Source: Levilactobacillus tangyuanensis (GTDB lineage Bacteria; Bacillota; Bacilli; Lactobacillales; Lactobacillaceae). Taken from it: a DNA stretch of 64,000 bases. The notes under the pieces were generated by a model. That model saw only the letters and a program-made list of their open reading frames with translations. It was not told where the DNA came from and searched no databases. The stretch covers positions 36,267 to 100,266 of the forward strand of contig NZ_RHOA01000008.1 in NCBI RefSeq assembly GCF_003946545.1, given 5' to 3'. Shown here one piece after another: positions 34,436 to 42,184 of the stretch (positions within the stretch are counted from its first letter, which is position 1; each line of letters starts with the position of its first letter). Position numbers and translations under genes: made by a program.

Positions 34436-34602
34436 CGTCCTATGGGGCCCGTCCAAAGCCGAAGGGCGGTCTTTGAACTCGCTTGGGAGCCTCACTAAGA
34501 CCGTGAGTCTGCCAAGGCGGCCCGTGACGTAAGCTTGGCAGACCCGGCCAACCTAACACCACCGACACAGGACTCCGCCCCGGCCCGCCTTTGGCTGAGA
34601 TC
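34436..34602. repeat. Structured GC-rich repeat, copy 1
   Basis: This unit of about 167 bp recurs 221 bp downstream without indels. It can fold with a closing stem (AGCCGAAGGGCGG near 34457-34469 with CCCGCCTTTGGCT near 34584-34596), an inner stem CGGTCTT/AAGACCG (34467-34473 / 34497-34503) and a perfect 10-bp hairpin GTCTGCCAAG/CTTGGCAGAC (34507-34516 / 34534-34543). The inner stem shares bases with the closing stem, so they may alternate. A 7-bp perfect hairpin (34411-34427) precedes it. No coding function is apparent. Confidence 0.75.
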
Positions 34603-34656
34603 GTCGACAAATATCGGATTGATCTTTGGCGGGCCGTCATCGGTGCTTCAACGCTG

Positions 34657-34823
34657 CGTCCTATGGGGCCCGTCCAAAGCCAAAGGGCGGTCTTTGAACT
34701 CGCTTGAAAGCCTCACTAAGACCGTGAGTCTGCCAAGGCGGCCCGTGGTGTAGGCTCGGCAAGATCGGCCGATCCAACACCACTGTCACAGGGCTTCGCT
34801 CTGAACCGCCTCTGGCTAAGATT
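34657..34823. repeat. Structured GC-rich repeat, copy 2
   Basis: This is a close copy of the unit at 34436. The closing stem is kept (AGCCAAAGGGCGG near 34678-34690 with CCGCCTCTGGCT near 34806-34817) despite base changes. The 10-bp hairpin is weakened (GTCTGCCAAG against CTCGGCAAGATC). Open frames on the minus strand in both copies look like related proteins only because the DNA is repeated. Confidence 0.75.
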
Positions 34824-35245
34824 GGCACTCGGTACTGGAACTGGGGGTGACTGTTGGTTCTCGGCGCCAAGACTTCGGAACTCGACGATTAGTCGGGGTC
34901 ATTGGTCTGTGAAGACTGGGTGAACAGTCTGTTTACGAGTGTTTAGAGTTGTTTCGAGCTAATGGTTCGCGGCCTGGTATTTTTTGGACGGCGTCTTTAG
35001 ATTTTGATTCAGCCCTTCGTTCCTAAAACCAGTGGTTATTTCAACGACAAGTTTGAGCCGAAGGCAGGCAGACAGAGCCCGGTGGCGGTGGTCTTAGTCG
35101 GGGTCGTCCGGCTTAGAGCACGGGTCAATCTTTGAAACTCGCGGGTTTGGCGGGGTTCAAAGTTGCCCTGAGGACCGCTTCTCCGGCCTCAGGTCTGCCC
35201 CACGGGGCGGCGTCTGGCTGCCGTAGGCAGCCCAATCAAAATAAA
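34824..35245. other. Non-coding GC-rich stretch with further hairpins
   Basis: No gene is supported here. The part 35080-35232 echoes the repeats (TCTTTGAAACTCGC, GGTCTGCC) and holds a perfect 7-bp hairpin, GGCTGCC-GTA-GGCAGCC (35216-35232), plus GCCCC-ACG-GGGC just before it. It may be a decayed third copy. Confidence 0.45.
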
Positions 35246-35272
35246 AACCCTCACCAGAAGGCAAGGGTTACA
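35246..35272 (-). terminator. Terminator of the copper operon
   Basis: AACCCT..CC pairs with GG..AGGGTT; the T-rich tail is on the minus strand. Confidence 0.55.
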
Positions 35273-35276
35273 TGAT

Positions 35277-35390
35277 TTAGAAGTGAAGCAGATTCAGCAA
35301 GAAAGTACCGGCCAGGGTGGCGATACCGACGTAAACGAGGGCAATCACACTGGTTCGTAAAGTACTCTTGCTCCAGAATTTTTCATCCAT
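35277..35390 (-). CDS. 37-residue single-helix membrane peptide of the copper operon
   Basis: This short frame begins at ATG 35390 with TAGGAGG 9 bp upstream and reads MDEKFWSKSTLRTSV, then a hydrophobic helix (IALVYVGIATLAGTFLLNLL) and HF. It starts 13 bp after the ATPase stop and ends just before the operon terminator. Size and topology suggest a small accessory subunit or regulator of the copper ATPase. No homologue is recognised by eye. Confidence 0.7.
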   Translation of the reverse strand: MDEKFWSKSTLRTSVIALVYVGIATLAGTFLLNLLHF

Positions 35391-35403
35391 TAGACAATGC
35401 CTC

Positions 35404-37332
35404 CTAAGCAGTCACAGCGGGAACGGAAGTCAGTTTCGTTCGGTTTAATAACAGCGAGCTGGCCACAACGGAGAGTGAGCTGAGCGCCATACCGAGTCCG
35501 GCCAATTCTGGGCTGAGCGACAAGCCGAGGCCGAAGAAGACGCCGGCGGCCACGGGAATGCCCAGGGTGTTGTAGATGAAGGCCCAGAACAAGTTGAGCT
35601 TGATTCGTTTGAAGGTGTGCTTGCTGAGCTCAAGGGCCCGAACGACATCTTGCAAGTCATTCTTGACCAGAACGATCCCACCGGATTCGATGGCGATATC
35701 GGTCCCAGAACCCATAGCAATTCCAACGTCGGCCGTGGTCAATGCCGGTGCATCGTTGATCCCATCGCCGACAAAGGCTACTGGACCGGATTCTTGCAAG
35801 GCTTTGACGTGGTCCGCCTTGTCACCGGGGAGCACGTCGGCAATAACCTCGTCGATGCCAACCTGAGCGGCAATCGCTTCGGCAACCCGGGTGTTATCAC
35901 CGGTCAGCATGACGGTTCGTAAACCTTCACGCTTGAGGGCGGCGATCGCACCGGCTGAACTGGCCTTAGGGGCATCCTGAATGGCAATCAGACCGATAAT
36001 TTTGCCGGCTAACCCGACAATGACGACCGTCTTGGCCTCCTGTTGCAGGCGTTCCATGGTGGCTTGTTCTTCGGTGGTTAGGGTGTAATCGGCCAGGAGT
36101 TTGTCGTTACCGATAAAGGCCGATTGGCCATCGACGGACGCTTGGATACCCTTGCCCTGGATGGCGGCAAAGTTCGTGATCGTCGCGGGTGCGACCTCGT
36201 TAGCCTTGGCCCGATCCAGAATGGCTGTGGCCAGCGGATGTTCCGAGCTGGCTTCCAGGGCGGCCGCGACGCGGAGTACCTGGGCCTCGTCGCCGACGAT
36301 GTCGGTTACCTGTGGATGACCCGCGGTAATGGTACCCGTCTTGTCGAAGACGACCGTCTTAATCGTGTTGGCGGCCTCGAGGACCTCACCATTCTTAATC
36401 AAGATGCCGAGCTTGGCACTGCGACCGGTCCCAACCATGAGGGCGGTTGGCGTCGCAATCCCCAAGGCACAAGGGCAGGCGATGATGACGACCGACACGG
36501 CGAACAACATGGCACTAACCAGGCTGGCACCAATTACGACATACCACACCAGGAAGGTCGCAATCGCAATGATGAGGACCGCAGGAACGAAAATATCGGC
36601 AATCTTGTCGACTGTCTTTTGAATCGGTGCATGACTGGTCTGGGCCTTCTTGACCATCTCAACGATCTGCGCCAACAGCGTATCGTCGCCGACCTTGCTG
36701 GCCTTGAACATGAAGGTCCCGGTGCTGTTCATGGTTGACCCGATGACGGTATCTCCGGTCGTCTTGGTGACCGGCATGCTCTCACCGGTGACCATGGATT
36801 CATCAATCGTAGATTGACCTTCAGTGATGACCCCGTCGACCGCAATCTTTTGTCCCGGCTTCACCTGAATAATATCGCCAACGACGACATCACTAAGGGG
36901 CATACTGACCAATTGGCCGTCTCGCAGAACGGTCGCATCCTTGGCCTGTAGGTCCATTAATTTTTCCACGGCGCCGGAAGCGGAATGCTTCATCCGGTCC
37001 TCAAAGACCTGACCCAAGAGGATAAACGTGACCACGAAGGCCGCGCTTTCGAAGAAGACGGCCTGGTGGGTTAACATCGCGTAGATGCTGTAGAAGTAGG
37101 CCGTGGCCGTCCCAATAGCGACCAGGGTGTCCATGTTGGCGTGATGATGTTTGAAGGCGGCCCAGGCACTCTGAATGAAGGGGCCACCGGACACGACCAT
37201 GACGGCCGTGGCTAGGAGAAACATCGTCCATTCGTGGCCGGGTAACATGACCCCGAAGGGTTGGAGAAACATTTCGATTAGCATGGGTAGAGAGACGATT
37301 AACGAGAAGACGAAGCGGTTCTTGATGCTCAT
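35404..37332 (-). CDS. copA: Copper-translocating P1B-type ATPase
   Basis: The 642-residue pump has eight predicted helices, the intramembrane CPC motif (IIACPCALGIATPTA, about residue 290), the phosphorylation motif DKTGT (about 335), a SEHPLA nucleotide-site motif and GDGINDAPAL (about 530). It has no N-terminal metal-binding HMA domain and is short for CopA. Copper delivery probably relies on the cupredoxin proteins encoded just upstream. It removes Cu(I) from the cytosol. Its ATG overlaps the preceding stop (ATGA). Confidence 0.92.
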   Translation of the reverse strand: MSIKNRFVFSLIVSLPMLIEMFLQPFGVMLPGHEWTMFLLATAVMVVSGGPFIQSAWAAFKHHHANMDTLVAIGTATAYFYSIYAMLTHQAVFFESAAFVVTFILLGQVFEDRMKHSASGAVEKLMDLQAKDATVLRDGQLVSMPLSDVVVGDIIQVKPGQKIAVDGVITEGQSTIDESMVTGESMPVTKTTGDTVIGSTMNSTGTFMFKASKVGDDTLLAQIVEMVKKAQTSHAPIQKTVDKIADIFVPAVLIIAIATFLVWYVVIGASLVSAMLFAVSVVIIACPCALGIATPTALMVGTGRSAKLGILIKNGEVLEAANTIKTVVFDKTGTITAGHPQVTDIVGDEAQVLRVAAALEASSEHPLATAILDRAKANEVAPATITNFAAIQGKGIQASVDGQSAFIGNDKLLADYTLTTEEQATMERLQQEAKTVVIVGLAGKIIGLIAIQDAPKASSAGAIAALKREGLRTVMLTGDNTRVAEAIAAQVGIDEVIADVLPGDKADHVKALQESGPVAFVGDGINDAPALTTADVGIAMGSGTDIAIESGGIVLVKNDLQDVVRALELSKHTFKRIKLNLFWAFIYNTLGIPVAAGVFFGLGLSLSPELAGLGMALSSLSVVASSLLLNRTKLTSVPAVTA

Positions 37333-37601
37333 GGCTCAATCACCACCGTCCCGCGGAACATGTCCATGCCGCAGCTAAAGGTTAAGTCGCCGGCGGTCGA
37401 GGTGTCGATGGCAAAGGTCTGGGGGTCGTTTAGGGGCAAGTCGTGGACGGCCGAACTATTTGGTAGAATCACCTGGTCCAAACAGCCGGCGTCGCTCACG
37501 CGGTTGAAGGTTAATTCTGCGGGAGTGCCCTGCTTAAAGGTAATGGTGCTGGGTTGGTAGCCGCCGTCTACGGTGACCTGGGCAGTTTGTTTGTTTGTCA
37601 T
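37329..37601 (-). CDS. Soluble cupredoxin-domain protein of the copper operon
   Basis: The 90-residue protein is one cupredoxin domain without signal peptide or helix. GGYQPSTITFKQGTPAELTFNR, GCLDQVILP, and the C-terminal FSCGMDMFRGTVVI supply candidate Cys and Met copper ligands. It closely resembles the anchored protein encoded just upstream. By analogy with pneumococcal CupA it may bind Cu(I) in the cytosol and hand it to the ATPase. ATG 37601 has GGAGG 8 bp upstream, and the stop overlaps the ATPase start. Confidence 0.83.
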   Translation of the reverse strand: MTNKQTAQVTVDGGYQPSTITFKQGTPAELTFNRVSDAGCLDQVILPNSSAVHDLPLNDPQTFAIDTSTAGDLTFSCGMDMFRGTVVIEP

Positions 37602-37625
37602 AATGAAAACCTCCATGATTTTAAA

Positions 37626-37997
37626 TTATTTAACGATGACCTTACCGTGAAACATGTTCATTCCGCAGGCGTAGTCGTATTCGCCGGCCTTGGACGTGTC
37701 GATGGTCACGCTGTGTTTTTCATTCTTGGGTAGAAAGTCGTTGATGCCGAAGTCTTCGAAAACCACCTGTTCCAAACAGCTTGAGGCATCCTTACGGTTG
37801 AAGTTAATCTGGGCCGGGATGCCCTGTTTCAGGACGACGGTGCTCGGACTGTAGCCACCGCTGACTTCGACATCGACCGATTGTTGATTGGCGGTTTGGT
37901 CGGCCGCAACTTCCTTGACGGCGTGCTTGCCGAAGAACCACCAGCTGATGAAGGCGATCAGGCCAAAGGCCACCACCGTCACAATGAGTTTATCCAT
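37626..37997 (-). CDS. cupA: Membrane-anchored cupredoxin, CupA-like copper chaperone
   Basis: The 123-residue protein has an N-terminal helix (residues about 4-22) and one cupredoxin domain with GGYSPSTVVLKQGIPAQINFNR, SSCLEQVVF and YACGMNMFHGKVIV, supplying Cys/Met/His ligands. Architecture and operon position match CupA of streptococci, which shuttles Cu(I) to CopA. It is the first gene of the operon, behind a CopY-type operator. RBS AGGAG precedes ATG 37997. Confidence 0.83.
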   Translation of the reverse strand: MDKLIVTVVAFGLIAFISWWFFGKHAVKEVAADQTANQQSVDVEVSGGYSPSTVVLKQGIPAQINFNRKDASSCLEQVVFEDFGINDFLPKNEKHSVTIDTSKAGEYDYACGMNMFHGKVIVK

Positions 37998-38040
37998 GAG
38001 TTCGACTCCTTTTTTTAATTGCCAATTAGCAAAAATGTAT

Positions 38041-38094
38041 GATTACGTTTGTAATCGATGAACTTAATTTACACCGAACGTTTACATTTGTCAA
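38041..38094 (-). promoter_or_regulatory. Copper operon promoter with CopY-type box
   Basis: On the minus strand, TTGACA (38089-38094), 17-bp spacer, TAAATT (38066-38071). GACAAATGTA (38083-38092) matches the CopY consensus KACANNTGTA and overlaps the -35. A second dyad, GATTAC-GTTT-GTAATC (38041-38056), lies below the -10. No copY gene is in the window. Confidence 0.75.
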
Positions 38095-38098
38095 CGAT

Positions 38099-38140
38099 AA
38101 AAAACCACCACCGCCAAATTAATCGGCGATGGTGGTTTTA
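38099..38140 (-). terminator. Terminator of the SRPBCC/XRE operon
   Basis: AACCACCACCGCC pairs with GGCGATGGTGGTT; both flanks carry A/T runs. Confidence 0.75.
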
Positions 38141-38150
38141 ATGGCGGAAA

Positions 38151-38564
38151 TTAATCAACGACTCGGTGTTCAACGAGGCGCCGGAGATGATTGAGGTTGG
38201 CGGCGAAGGCTTGTTTGGCAATTGGGGCGAGCAACTTGAGCGGCAAGTGCGACCCATCGGCCGTCCAGAGTTCTTCCTCGACCAGTGTGTGCTCGGCCGT
38301 GCTCGTCAGCCGAAAGCGGAGTTGGTAGGCCAGCCGGCCCTCGGTACTGTCGTAGACGATCTGGTCGGGGGTGGTCGTGATGGTGAGTAATTCATGTTGA
38401 TTGAGTGCGGCCGTAGTGCGGTCAATGCGAAATTGATTGGCGTTCCCGGCGACGCTACTGATGGCTGGATTCCAGGTCAGTAGTTGTTGGGCGTCGGCCA
38501 GGATGGCGTGGACGCTGGCGCGGTCGGCATTGATCAGGACTTGATTGGTAAAGAGTTTATTCAT
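38151..38564 (-). CDS. SRPBCC (START-like) domain protein
   Basis: The 137-residue single-domain protein of the polyketide cyclase/START-like fold has an N-terminal strand with INADRASVHAILADAQQLLTWNPAIS, central strands and a C-terminal helix ANLNHLRRLVEH. Such folds bind hydrophobic ligands in a cavity. The substrate is unknown. ATG 38564 has AGGAGG 8 bp upstream. It is downstream of and probably co-transcribed with the XRE-type regulator. Confidence 0.78.
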   Translation of the reverse strand: MNKLFTNQVLINADRASVHAILADAQQLLTWNPAISSVAGNANQFRIDRTTAALNQHELLTITTTPDQIVYDSTEGRLAYQLRFRLTSTAEHTLVEEELWTADGSHLPLKLLAPIAKQAFAANLNHLRRLVEHRVVD

Positions 38565-38628
38565 GGATGGGACCTCCTCTAGTTGATGGCCCCAGTGTAG
38601 GATATTTGCCCAGTCGCTAAAAATCAGC

Positions 38629-39462
38629 CTACTGATATTTGGTAAAATCATCGAAAACCTTTTCGTGGAAGAGCGCCGTCAGCATGGTAGCAAATTGGGT
38701 GGCCTCAGCGGACTGGTTCTGCTGGTCGCTCTCAGCGGAGATGACGGCCAGCAGATGATAGCAGTTCGCCAGCATGTAATGGGAGTCGTGGACGGTGATG
38801 AAGCGCAGACCATCCTGTAGTCTGGCGGTGGCCGCCACGAGTTGGTCTAGTTGATAATCGGCGAGCGCGGCGAGGTAGAATAGTGAATTCTGATCCGGTT
38901 CGTAAGGCGCCTGGTCGAGGTCATGCATCGCAACCTTGAAGGCGGACTTTGCCGCCTCAGGCCGACCCGCAGTGGCATCGGCCAGGCCGTTGGCCGCGTG
39001 AATGAGTCGCGTGAGGGTGGTAACGGGACCACCGGCACTACTCAGGGCCAGTTGAAAATCCCGTTGGGCGGCGTCGAGGTCATGGTTGAGTTGATACTCG
39101 GTGATACCTAGATAGTAATAGTAGGCCTGAGTTTGGTGGTCGGTCGTGATCGCCGCCAAGACCGGGGCCGACAGCAGGTAGTCGTTGAGGGTCCGATAGG
39201 CATGCTGATTGCACAGGCGATCGAGTTCTTGATTGATGGCGACCTGATCGCTGATGGCAAAGTTATCGGCGAGACTGATCGCCGTTAGACTAATCTGTAG
39301 CCGGCGACAGAGCTGAATCAGAATTTCCGAATTGGGAATGTATTGACCATTCTCGATGGCAGATAGCATGGATTGCGCACAGATGCCCTCGGCGGTGGCG
39401 GCCTGCGTTAGATGGGCATCGTGCCGCGCTTGGCGCAGGGCCCGTCCCAGTGAATGAGTCAT
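38629..39462 (-). CDS. XRE/Rgg-like transcriptional regulator with TPR-like C-terminus
   Basis: The 277-residue protein has an N-terminal XRE helix-turn-helix (residues about 7-60: LRQARHDAHLTQAATAEGICAQSMLSAIENGQY). About 200 residues of helical repeats follow (YYLGITEYQLNHDLDAAQRDFQLAL, FYLAALADYQLDQLVAATARLQ). This is the layout of RRNPP/Rgg-type regulators that sense peptides, though a peptide partner is not evident. It diverges from a small membrane protein gene at 39610. Confidence 0.8.
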   Translation of the reverse strand: MTHSLGRALRQARHDAHLTQAATAEGICAQSMLSAIENGQYIPNSEILIQLCRRLQISLTAISLADNFAISDQVAINQELDRLCNQHAYRTLNDYLLSAPVLAAITTDHQTQAYYYYLGITEYQLNHDLDAAQRDFQLALSSAGGPVTTLTRLIHAANGLADATAGRPEAAKSAFKVAMHDLDQAPYEPDQNSLFYLAALADYQLDQLVAATARLQDGLRFITVHDSHYMLANCYHLLAVISAESDQQNQSAEATQFATMLTALFHEKVFDDFTKYQ

Positions 39463-39609
39463 AATCGTTCTCCTGACTTGAGTAAATTTAGTCTTAGTAT
39501 ACCGAAATTATGCTGGAAATGTTTGTAAAGTCATGACGGCAACCGAGGAGCGGGACATGGCTCGGCAAAAGCCAGTGCCTATACTCGAGGCTAGTTAGGA
39601 GGCGGTGTC

Positions 39610-39897
39610 ATGAAACAAGCTCGTGTGCGCATACCGTTAGAGGTTGGGGGGAGTCTGGTGGGATCGGCCCTGATCATTGGTCTCATCATTGCCTTTGCGA
39701 CCTTTTGGACCCAGGCGGCCGGCCGCGTTCGTCTCAGAGTGGATCTGCTCGGCCTGTTGGTGGTTAAGCTGACGCGGGTGGCGGGCCGGTGGGTGAGCGT
39801 CACCAACACCCGGGATATGGGGCTTGTTTGGATCCTGGGCGCCCTACTGATATTTGGCCTCTGCGAAGCGCGTTGGCGGCTTCATCGGGGGGAATAA
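39610..39897 (+). CDS. Small two-helix membrane protein of unknown function
   Basis: The 95-residue protein has hydrophobic helices at about 11-32 and 71-86 separated by a basic region (RVRLRVDLLGLLVVKLTRVAGRW). GGAGG lies 7 bp before ATG 39610. It diverges from the XRE/TPR regulator, whose target it may be. No recognised family. Confidence 0.6.
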   Translation: MKQARVRIPLEVGGSLVGSALIIGLIIAFATFWTQAAGRVRLRVDLLGLLVVKLTRVAGRWVSVTNTRDMGLVWILGALLIFGLCEARWRLHRGE

Positions 39898-39925
39898 AAA
39901 ACGACCGCCGCTGGGCCGTCGTTAG
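39896..39925 (-). terminator. Terminator of the serine hydrolase gene
   Basis: AACGAC..CC pairs with GG..GTCGTT; six T follow on the minus strand. Confidence 0.6.
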
Positions 39926-40896
39926 GGGTTATTTAAGTTCTGAATTATTCTTGGATTGTAGACCATTCCCTGAACGTGCTGGGTGATCTGGGCGATGTGC
40001 TTGAAGCCCGTTTCGCCGCCGGGTTGGGCCCCGTGGGTTGTGACGACCAGGATATACTGTTCGCCGTCTGGTAGGGTGACAATCCCGGCATCGTTATTGG
40101 TATCGCCGAGAAAGCCCACCTTGTCGGCCACCTTGGTACCGGCCTTGGCGGCCTGGGCGCCGGCGGGGATGCCGTGCCGATAGACCTGCTTGTGCATGAG
40201 GCCTAACAACCATTGCTGATCGGCAGCGTGGTTGAAGGGCTTTTTTTGTTGGGCCAGATGGCGAAGGATCAGCGTCAGGCTGGCCGTCGTGGTGCGGGCC
40301 GTTTCCCCCTCGATGAACATAGGGGTGAAGGCATGCTGTTGATGGGCAAATTGGTTCAATCCCGCTAGGCCGTTCGTGTCCATGAAGTCCTCGGCGAAGT
40401 CGTTTTCGCTGTAGACGATCATGCGGGTCAGGCCCTCACGGTTGGCGGCGGTCCAGGGATACTGCCCCTGATGGTGCAGGGAGAATAGGTAACCGGCCAC
40501 GAAGAGCTTGTAGGTGCTGGCGGAGTCGATGGGTGTATGCGCGTTGGCCTCGGCGGTCAGGTGACCGGTCCGATAGAGCTGGGCCGCGGTGGCATCCTTG
40601 GCCGCCGCACTGTGGGGCTTGGCTCCCAGACTGTAGAAACTCACGCCGGTCGTGCCATCGGCGGTGACGGTCTTGAAGTAGCGTTGAAGCTGATTCTCGA
40701 GTTGATCCTGGCGTCGTGAAATGGCCTTGGTCGTCGGTGCACTAGGCCCCTTGTCGGCGGATTTGGTTGGCTGTCCTTGGTGGGCTTGGCCGACCAGGAT
40801 CCCAACAAAGCCGAGGACCACCACGGCACTGATGACCATCAGTAGCCAGTGCGGGACGGGTCCGCGGTTATTCTTGTTCGTTGGTCGGCGTCGCAT
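39922..40896 (-). CDS. Membrane-anchored class A beta-lactamase-like serine hydrolase
   Basis: The 324-residue protein has a cytoplasmic basic tail, one helix (residues about 18-38), a linker and a penicillin-binding-type domain. STYK (about 134) is the SxxK nucleophile, YSEN (about 162) replaces SDN and DKVG (about 265) takes the place of KTG. Altered motifs make true beta-lactamase activity doubtful; a wall-related peptidase or esterase is as likely. It acts outside the cell. Confidence 0.75.
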   Translation of the reverse strand: MRRRPTNKNNRGPVPHWLLMVISAVVVLGFVGILVGQAHQGQPTKSADKGPSAPTTKAISRRQDQLENQLQRYFKTVTADGTTGVSFYSLGAKPHSAAAKDATAAQLYRTGHLTAEANAHTPIDSASTYKLFVAGYLFSLHHQGQYPWTAANREGLTRMIVYSENDFAEDFMDTNGLAGLNQFAHQQHAFTPMFIEGETARTTTASLTLILRHLAQQKKPFNHAADQQWLLGLMHKQVYRHGIPAGAQAAKAGTKVADKVGFLGDTNNDAGIVTLPDGEQYILVVTTHGAQPGGETGFKHIAQITQHVQGMVYNPRIIQNLNNP

Positions 40897-41040
40897 TTAG
40901 TCCATCATCCATTTCGTCATTTATTTGAACGCTTAGTTAACAGCTTGAATTATACGCTTACATTGGCGGTGTCACAATGCCAATCAGAACGGTGAGTTGG
41001 CGGAGATTCCGTTAATTTTAAAATTTATCGAGCATGACGC

Positions 41041-41091
41041 TTGTCAGCGGTCAATTCTGATGTTATAGTGTAATAGTTAAATAGAACACTA
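41041..41091 (+). promoter_or_regulatory. Promoter and GntR operator of the ABC-2 transporter operon
   Basis: TTGTCA (41041-41046), 17-bp spacer, TATAGT (41064-41069). TAGTGT (41066-41071) and ACACTA (41086-41091) form a dyad around the start point, in the style of YtrA-subfamily operators. Confidence 0.75.
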
Positions 41092-41106
41092 TGGAGGTGT
41101 GACAAC

Positions 41107-41481
41107 GTGAAATTTGATGATAAGGTGCCAATTTACTACCAAATCAAGAATCAGCTTTATCATGAAATGATTACCGGCGAGCTTGAACCAGGGGACAAGC
41201 TGCCGGCAGTTCGGCAATTAGCAGTTGATATGACGGTCAATGTTAATACGATTCAACGAGCGTTAGGGGAAATGATTACAGAAGGCGTGATTGAATCGCA
41301 ACGGGGAAAGGGGAACTTTGTCACGATGGATCATGAACGAATTACCCAATTAAAAGAGGAATTAATCACGGAACAACTGGAACGCGTTTATCAACAGCTC
41401 CACGCTTTAGATCTGAGCGATGAGGATATCATCGCGAGTCTAGAACACTTTATCAAGCAAAGAGGTGAACAACATGTCTGA
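41107..41481 (+). CDS. GntR family (YtrA subfamily) transcriptional regulator
   Basis: The 124-residue protein has a GntR winged helix at residues 5-75 (PIYYQIKNQLYHEMITGELEPGDKLPAVRQLA...VNTIQRAL) and a short C-terminal dimerisation tail instead of a full effector domain, which defines the YtrA type. These repress their own operon with an ABC exporter and respond to cell-wall antibiotics. GTG/ATG region: start at 41107 with GGAGGTG 10 bp upstream. It overlaps the ATPase gene. Confidence 0.9.
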   Translation: MKFDDKVPIYYQIKNQLYHEMITGELEPGDKLPAVRQLAVDMTVNVNTIQRALGEMITEGVIESQRGKGNFVTMDHERITQLKEELITEQLERVYQQLHALDLSDEDIIASLEHFIKQRGEQHV

Positions 41482-42184
41482 TGTCTTAACGATTGAGAAT
41501 TTGAATTATAAGCGCAACCTGAAGGTAATCTTGCATGACGTCAACCTGACGTTAGCCCAAGGGAAGATTGTCGGTCTGTTAGGGGAAAACGGTGCCGGTA
41601 AGACGACTTTGATGCGACTCATTACTGGCAGCGCCAAGGGCAGCGGCCATATCGCCGTTCGCGACTTGGAAAAGACCGTGGACCGCAAGCGCCATGTGAG
41701 TTTCTCGGAGCAATTGAAGGGCTTTGCCGATGGCACACGGATCGATCGTGTCGTGGATTATTACCGGTTGGTCTATCCCGACTTCGATGGGCAACGGTTC
41801 GAAGAGCTGGTGACCTTCCTGCAGATCGATACCAGCCTGAAGCTGTCCGCCCTGTCTAAGGGGATGAAGGAAAAGGTGGTCATCGCCTTAACCCTCTCAC
41901 GCCAAGTGGACCTATACCTCTTGGATGAACCCTTCAGCGGGATTGACAGCATGAGTCGCAAGCGGATCATCAGCAGTATTATCAAATGGAAGCCGGACGA
42001 TGCCACGATGGTGATCAGTGATCACTATGTCACCGAGATTGCGCCGATTCTGGATGATGTGGTCATCGTGAAGGACCAGACGGTCGCTATTCACCAGGCC
42101 GCCGATGACATCCGTGACGAGTATGGAATTGGTATCGAGGCTTTCTACGAGAGTTTGTATGAAGGAGGGGTTAAGCATGACTAA
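41474..42184 (+). CDS. ABC exporter ATP-binding protein
   Basis: The 236-residue protein has Walker A GENGAGKTT (residues about 36-44), a signature region LSKGMKEK (about 127), Walker B LYLLDEPFSGID (about 148) and a switch His in ISDHYV. It is the nucleotide-binding half of an ABC-2 type exporter with the next gene. ATG 41474 lies inside the end of the GntR gene and the stop overlaps the permease start, so all three are coupled. Confidence 0.9.
   Translation: MSDVLTIENLNYKRNLKVILHDVNLTLAQGKIVGLLGENGAGKTTLMRLITGSAKGSGHIAVRDLEKTVDRKRHVSFSEQLKGFADGTRIDRVVDYYRLVYPDFDGQRFEELVTFLQIDTSLKLSALSKGMKEKVVIALTLSRQVDLYLLDEPFSGIDSMSRKRIISSIIKWKPDDATMVISDHYVTEIAPILDDVVIVKDQTVAIHQAADDIRDEYGIGIEAFYESLYEGGVKHD

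Noticed and set aside
34440..34870. Related open frames on the minus strand inside the structured repeats
   Set aside because: Their similarity follows from the repeated DNA. They lack ribosome binding sites, are Pro/Arg-rich out-of-frame-like sequences, and the base changes fit RNA pairing better than coding.
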